A stretch of 64,000 nt of DNA from Vibrio mimicus (GTDB taxonomy: Bacteria; Pseudomonadota; Gammaproteobacteria; Enterobacterales; Vibrionaceae): assembly GCF_019048845.1 (NCBI RefSeq), contig NZ_CP077426.1, positions 357,501-421,500 on the forward strand. The letters run 5' to 3'. How positions within the stretch are numbered: the first letter of the stretch is position 1; each line of letters opens with the position of its first letter. The notes beneath the pieces were generated by a model. It ran no database searches. It saw only the letters and a list, made by a program, of their open reading frames with translations, and was not told the origin of the DNA. Both the position numbers and the translations under genes were made by a program. Below are positions 59,737-64,000 of the stretch, piece by piece.

Positions 59737-60909
59737 ATGGTTAATCAACATAAACATACCGTCACCTTCAGTGGTGAGGGTAAAGAGTTTTTTGGGATCT
59801 GGAGTGTCAATCTTCTGCTCTCCATTATTACCTTAGGCATCTACTCTGCATGGGCTAAGGTGCGTACTAAGCGCTATTTCTACGGCAATACTTTCATTGC
59901 GGGCGATAACTTTGAATATCATGCCCAGCCGATGCAAATCCTCAAGGGGCGTTTGGTCGCATTCGCCGCTGTTCTCGTGTGGTTCGTGGCTAACTCTTTA
60001 TTCCCAATTGCTTCATTGCTGTTGCTCTTGGTGTTTTATTTTGCTTTGCCTTGGCTGCTTTGGAGCAACGCCCGCTTTGATTCGGCGATGACCAGCTTTC
60101 GTAATGTGCACTTCTCCTTTAACGGCACACTGCAAGAAGCCTATTTTTCGTTTATGGGCAGAGGGATTGGCGCATTAGTCGCGTTGCTGATCTACTTTGT
60201 TATTGCTTCGGTCTCAGCGTCTGTTTCGGCAAGTCTTTCTGCTGTCATGTTTATTGGCTCTTTTTTAGTGATGGCGGCGCTCTATGCTTGGGTTATTGCA
60301 GGCGTACAAAACTATTTTGCTAATGGTTACCGTTATGGGGATTGGCAGTTTAGCGCCCAACTGACTACGCGCTTTTTCCTGCATACCTATTTAAAAGCAG
60401 CGGCAATCGGAGTTGCCTCGATGCTCGCGATCATCTCCATGGTGCTTATCATGGTGTTCGGCAGTATCGATTTCTCTAATCTTACCAATTGGGAAAGCTC
60501 GCTACTTGCAAGTGGCTCACCGTTTATGCTGATCGCTACTGTGTACATAGGGATGATCGTAATGGGTATCGCGGTGACGGCTTATATTACTTCGCGGGTA
60601 CGCAATTACATTTTCTCGCAACTGGTGATGCAGCAAGCGCTGAACGAGGACACAGCCTTTCGTTTTGAATCCACTCTCAGTGCTCGTGGTTATACTGGCT
60701 TAGTGATCAGTAACTTTTTACTGCAAGCCGTGACAGTCGGTATCGCACGCCCATGGGTGATGGTGAGAACGACGCGCTATCTGGCTGAGCGCACTGCTGT
60801 GATTGGCGATATGGATGCACTCAAATCGACCGATCAATCTTCAGATGTAAAATCGGCTATCTCGGATGAGTTGGCTCAAGCGTTTGATCTCGGTATCGGG
60901 ATCGGCTGA
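59737..60909 (+). CDS. DUF898 (YjgN-like) inner-membrane protein
   Basis: A 390-residue integral membrane protein of family DUF898 (YjgN). It consists of two repeats of a similar unit; each contains the conserved W-A-K-V-R-T-K-R-Y-F-Y-G-N-T-like motif, here YSAWAKVRTKRYFYGNTFI and, in the second, ARPWVMVRTTRYLAERT. Around eight hydrophobic helices. Unknown function. TCAGGA precedes the ATG. Its stop codon overlaps the next gene by one base, so a joint role is likely. Confidence 0.82.
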   Translation: MVNQHKHTVTFSGEGKEFFGIWSVNLLLSIITLGIYSAWAKVRTKRYFYGNTFIAGDNFEYHAQPMQILKGRLVAFAAVLVWFVANSLFPIASLLLLLVFYFALPWLLWSNARFDSAMTSFRNVHFSFNGTLQEAYFSFMGRGIGALVALLIYFVIASVSASVSASLSAVMFIGSFLVMAALYAWVIAGVQNYFANGYRYGDWQFSAQLTTRFFLHTYLKAAAIGVASMLAIISMVLIMVFGSIDFSNLTNWESSLLASGSPFMLIATVYIGMIVMGIAVTAYITSRVRNYIFSQLVMQQALNEDTAFRFESTLSARGYTGLVISNFLLQAVTVGIARPWVMVRTTRYLAERTAVIGDMDALKSTDQSSDVKSAISDELAQAFDLGIGIG

Positions 60910-61904
60910 TGCGTATTACCGGAACCGCTTTCCCACCTCGCAGCTCATTACGTTGCGAGGCCGAGCTCGATCTCTCACAAACTCATTTTCTCGCTTTGCA
61001 TGTCGATGGTGAGATCATTAGCTGTGCGCAGAGCGATGCTCAAATCAGTGCTCCAGTCGGAAAATTACCGATTCGTTTTCAATTACCCAGTGGCTGGGTT
61101 TTCGTCTGTGAACGCAATGCGCAGTTGAACTCTTGGTTAGAACAACACAATAAACCGGGGTGGGTGGATCGGCTGGAAGGAAAGTGGAGCGCTTGGCTAA
61201 TCGCCGTGGTGCTTGGCATCGGTTTATGTGTTTGGGCTTATGTGGCATTTCTACCTTGGTTAAGCAAAGAGGTGGCGGAACGAGTTCCTGAATCTGCCGC
61301 TGTGGTGCTGGGTGAGAAAATTCTGCAAACGTTAGATCGCGATTTAAAACCGAGTGAACTTTCTCTCGCGCAACAAGATGAGATAAAGCAACGAGTTTTC
61401 TCCCATCTTAACCAACTTGAGCCGCTACCTTATCCGATCAAAGTGGAGTTTCGTCACTCAGATATTGGCGCTAACGCGTTCGCTTTGCCCGGTGGAACCT
61501 TGGTGTTGCTGGATGAGTTGGTGCTACTGGCTAAAACGCCCGAGCAGTTAGACAGCATTATTCTGCATGAGCTGGGGCATGTACATCATCGCCATATGCT
61601 TAAACGCTTGGTGCATTCTAGTGTGCTTTCGATTGGTGTGGCGCTGCTGACAGGTGAAAGTTCTGGGGTGGTGGATAATCTGGTTGGGATTGGGGTGTTT
61701 ACGCTCTCCAACGGCCAATCCCGCGATGCGGAGCAAGAGGCCGATCAATACGCGAAACAAGCGATGCAGGTGATTTACGGTAGCAGTGAACCGCTAGCTG
61801 AAATGTTTGAACTGTTTCAGCAGCAAGAAACGATTGAGGTTCCGGCTTGGCTCAGTACCCATCCTGATCTGGAACAGCGGATCGATGCGGCGCGTCAGCC
61901 TTAA
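60909..61904 (+). CDS. Membrane-anchored M48-family metallopeptidase
   Basis: A 331-residue zinc metallopeptidase of family M48. A roughly 90-residue N-terminal cytoplasmic domain of unknown fold is followed by one transmembrane helix (LIAVVLGIGLCVWAYVAFL, about 97-115) and a periplasmic peptidase domain. The zinc site HELGH is at residues 220-224, with the third ligand Glu277 in AEQEADQYA. It overlaps the DUF898 gene by one base, an arrangement repeated in several proteobacteria as I recall. Confidence 0.85.
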   Translation: MRITGTAFPPRSSLRCEAELDLSQTHFLALHVDGEIISCAQSDAQISAPVGKLPIRFQLPSGWVFVCERNAQLNSWLEQHNKPGWVDRLEGKWSAWLIAVVLGIGLCVWAYVAFLPWLSKEVAERVPESAAVVLGEKILQTLDRDLKPSELSLAQQDEIKQRVFSHLNQLEPLPYPIKVEFRHSDIGANAFALPGGTLVLLDELVLLAKTPEQLDSIILHELGHVHHRHMLKRLVHSSVLSIGVALLTGESSGVVDNLVGIGVFTLSNGQSRDAEQEADQYAKQAMQVIYGSSEPLAEMFELFQQQETIEVPAWLSTHPDLEQRIDAARQP

Positions 61905-61934
61905 TCTCAGGTAAAAGCATTCAGCATCGTAAAC

Positions 61935-61963
61935 AAAAAGGCAGCGATTTCGCTGCCTTTTTT
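61935..61963. terminator. Bidirectional terminator between the M48 gene and valS
   Basis: AAAAAGGCAGCG - ATTT - CGCTGCCTTTTTT is a 12-bp stem with A and T runs between convergent genes. Confidence 0.93.
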
Positions 61964-61995
61964 CTTTCTATCTATTTTTCTATAAAAAGCTTGGC

Positions 61996-64000
<2,005 letters not shown>

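Overview
The window is a stretch of conserved chromosome from a Vibrio, and both protein sequences and gene order match what I recall of Vibrio cholerae chromosome 1 (the rpoA to valS interval). Gene density is high and base composition is even. I see no tRNA, rRNA, insertion sequence, prophage, integron repeat or CRISPR array. The two ends are cut genes: the last third of rpoA on the left and the C-terminal two thirds of valS on the right.

Layout: (1) 1-830, the end of the alpha ribosomal operon (rpoA, rplQ). (2) 0.9-7.7 kb, mixed single genes: a DUF2780 protein, fklB, an OapA/LysM-like protein, elaA, dbpA, a Crp/Fnr regulator and cpdB. (3) 8-12 kb, sulfate activation: a monofunctional siroheme methyltransferase (cobA type) and cysD-cysN-cysC. 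(4) 12-17 kb, a gene of unknown function (TIGR03899), a probable 34-residue membrane peptide, and a five-gene minus-strand operon with a near-perfect Zur box at 16890-16906. This fits the zinc uptake system Zrg of V. cholerae: DUF2607, a His-rich DUF2796 binding protein, an ABC ATPase, a MacB/LolC-like permease and DUF3299. (5) 17-24.7 kb, ytfJ, msrA and the tamA-tamB-ytfP-lipoprotein run. (6) 24.7-34.5 kb, ppa, fbp, mpl, ubiX, a TPP riboswitch with thiBPQ, darP and pmbA. (7) 34.5-49.7 kb, mgtE and the large envelope and nitrogen-regulation hub: npr-rapZ-ptsN-hpf-rpoN-lptB-lptA-lptC-kdsC-kdsD-yrbG on the minus strand, facing away from mlaFEDCB-ibaG-murA on the plus strand, then plsC. (8) 49.7-53 kb, ridA, pyrI, pyrB with its attenuator and leader peptide, and argF. 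(9) 53-64 kb, a PIN-PhoH ATPase, rapA, rluA, a D-2-hydroxyacid dehydrogenase, a DUF898 membrane protein with an M48 peptidase, and valS.

How the genes work together: the LPS genes (kdsC, kdsD, lptABC) and the phospholipid retrograde transport genes (mlaFEDCB) radiate from one roughly 490-bp intergenic region. tamAB, mpl, murA and plsC add to outer-membrane, peptidoglycan and phospholipid supply. cobA with cysDNC supplies siroheme and APS/PAPS for sulfate assimilation. pyrBI and argF are the two carbamoyl-phosphate consumers and lie side by side.

The window is mainly well-known housekeeping DNA. The strongest candidate for unusual biology is the Zur-controlled operon, because its ABC components look like the MacB/LolCDE mechanotransmission class and not like a classical binding-protein-dependent zinc importer. 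Other points worth checking are the 34-codon membrane ORF, the unannotated pyrL-type leader, three strong intercistronic hairpins near the zinc operon, and several inverted repeats in divergent promoter regions.
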